Source: Rhodothermales bacterium
GTDB lineage: Bacteria > Bacteroidota > Rhodothermia > Rhodothermales > UBA10348
DNA: 16,317 nt
Assembly (NCBI GenBank): GCA_013003255.1
Contig: JABDJZ010000615.1
Coordinates: forward strand, 1-16,317
Direction of reading: 5' to 3'
A model generated the notes under the pieces. It ran no database searches and was not told the origin of the DNA. It saw nothing but the letters and a program-made list of their open reading frames with translations. This document shows, one piece after another, positions 16,097 through 16,317 of this stretch. The position numbers were made by a program, and so were the translations under genes. Position 1 is the first letter of the stretch. Every line of letters starts with the position of its first letter.

Positions 16097-16317
16097 TCAG
16101 TTGGATCCTGAAGGCGACTTGGTGTCCTTGTCCTTGTCCTTGTCGAATTCGGCCAGGATCTTGGCGTCTTCGACGTTGGGATCCAGCCCCGACAGGAAGG
16201 CTTTCTGGGTTTCGTCGATGAGGGTCGCTGCGCCATCGACCACGGTTTCGATCACGGTACCGGCCACACGGGCCACGTGGCCGGATACGTAGACGGCCTT
16301 GCCCAGCAGGTTTAGCT
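16097..16317 (-). CDS. 3' end of an unrecognised gene (partial)
   Basis: Minus-strand reading of the window edge gives an open 72-residue C-terminus with a TGA stop at 16097-16099; the 5' part lies beyond the window. The visible part reads LNLLGKAVYVSG at the edge, then an alanine/valine-rich, probably helical stretch (VARVAGTVIETVVDGAA), then TQKAFLSGLDPN, and finally a low-complexity charged tail FDKDKDKDTKSPSGSN. I do not recognise a family. The frame is chosen because it runs through the whole edge without a stop and has codon use like its neighbours, whereas the plus-strand and other minus-strand readings give arginine/serine-rich strings. It converges on lon with a one-base gap. Confidence 0.6.
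   Translation of the reverse strand, partial: LNLLGKAVYVSGHVARVAGTVIETVVDGAATLIDETQKAFLSGLDPNVEDAKILAEFDKDKDKDTKSPSGSN
16124..16144. repeat. 6-base tandem repeat (GTCCTT x3.5)
   Basis: Three and a half copies of GTCCTT lie inside the partial minus-strand gene. On that strand they encode alternating Asp-Lys (DKDKDKD) near the C-terminus. A hexamer repeat keeps frame if its copy number changes. Confidence 0.8.

Overview
The window is ordinary, densely packed chromosomal DNA of a GC-rich (roughly 60%) Gram-negative bacterium, most likely from the Bacteroidota/Rhodothermota side (Rhodothermales-like). That placement rests on the Bacteroidota-type LptD, the DUF3467 protein, weak Shine-Dalgarno use before most starts, and the general look of the proteins. 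It is inference from family resemblance, not a database result. I see no insertion sequences, phage genes, CRISPR, tRNA or rRNA. No gene-free stretch reaches 300 bases; the longest gaps are about 155, 127 and 105 bases.

Layout. (1) 92-5817, plus strand, is a tight run: enolase (eno), a FtsB/DivIC-type divisome protein, a ROK-family glucokinase-like protein, an LptD outer-membrane LPS-assembly protein and a small lipoprotein. The ROK/lptD and lptD/lipoprotein junctions overlap, which suggests translational coupling. (2) 5890-6183, plus strand, is a lone BON-domain protein behind a good match to a sigma-54 (-24/-12) promoter. (3) 8847 down to 6232, minus strand, is a likely operon of sucC, an orphan ABC ATPase with a TOBE domain, and a GNAT acetyltransferase. 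(4) 9003-10100, plus strand, is an LptF/LptG-family LPS-export permease. (5) 11909 down to 10170, minus strand, is cystathionine beta-synthase followed by a DUF3467 protein. (6) 12015-13463, plus strand, is a soluble hybrid histidine kinase with a C-terminal receiver, divergent from the CBS gene. (7) 13591-16095, plus strand, is the Lon protease. It converges, with one base between stops, on the 3' end of an unrecognised minus-strand gene that runs off the window.

How the genes fit together. Central carbon metabolism (enolase, glucose phosphorylation, succinyl-CoA synthetase) is interleaved with envelope construction (LptD, LptF/G, lipoprotein, FtsB-like) and proteostasis/signalling (Lon, hybrid kinase). 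LptD and the LptF/G permease are two ends of the same LPS transport bridge but lie in separate transcription units.

I did not find a convincing new multi-gene system. The points most worth a second look are the ROK kinase that has lost its zinc-binding cysteines, the sigma-54-like promoter before the BON gene, the lipoprotein coupled to lptD, and the odd sucC/ABC-ATPase/GNAT operon.
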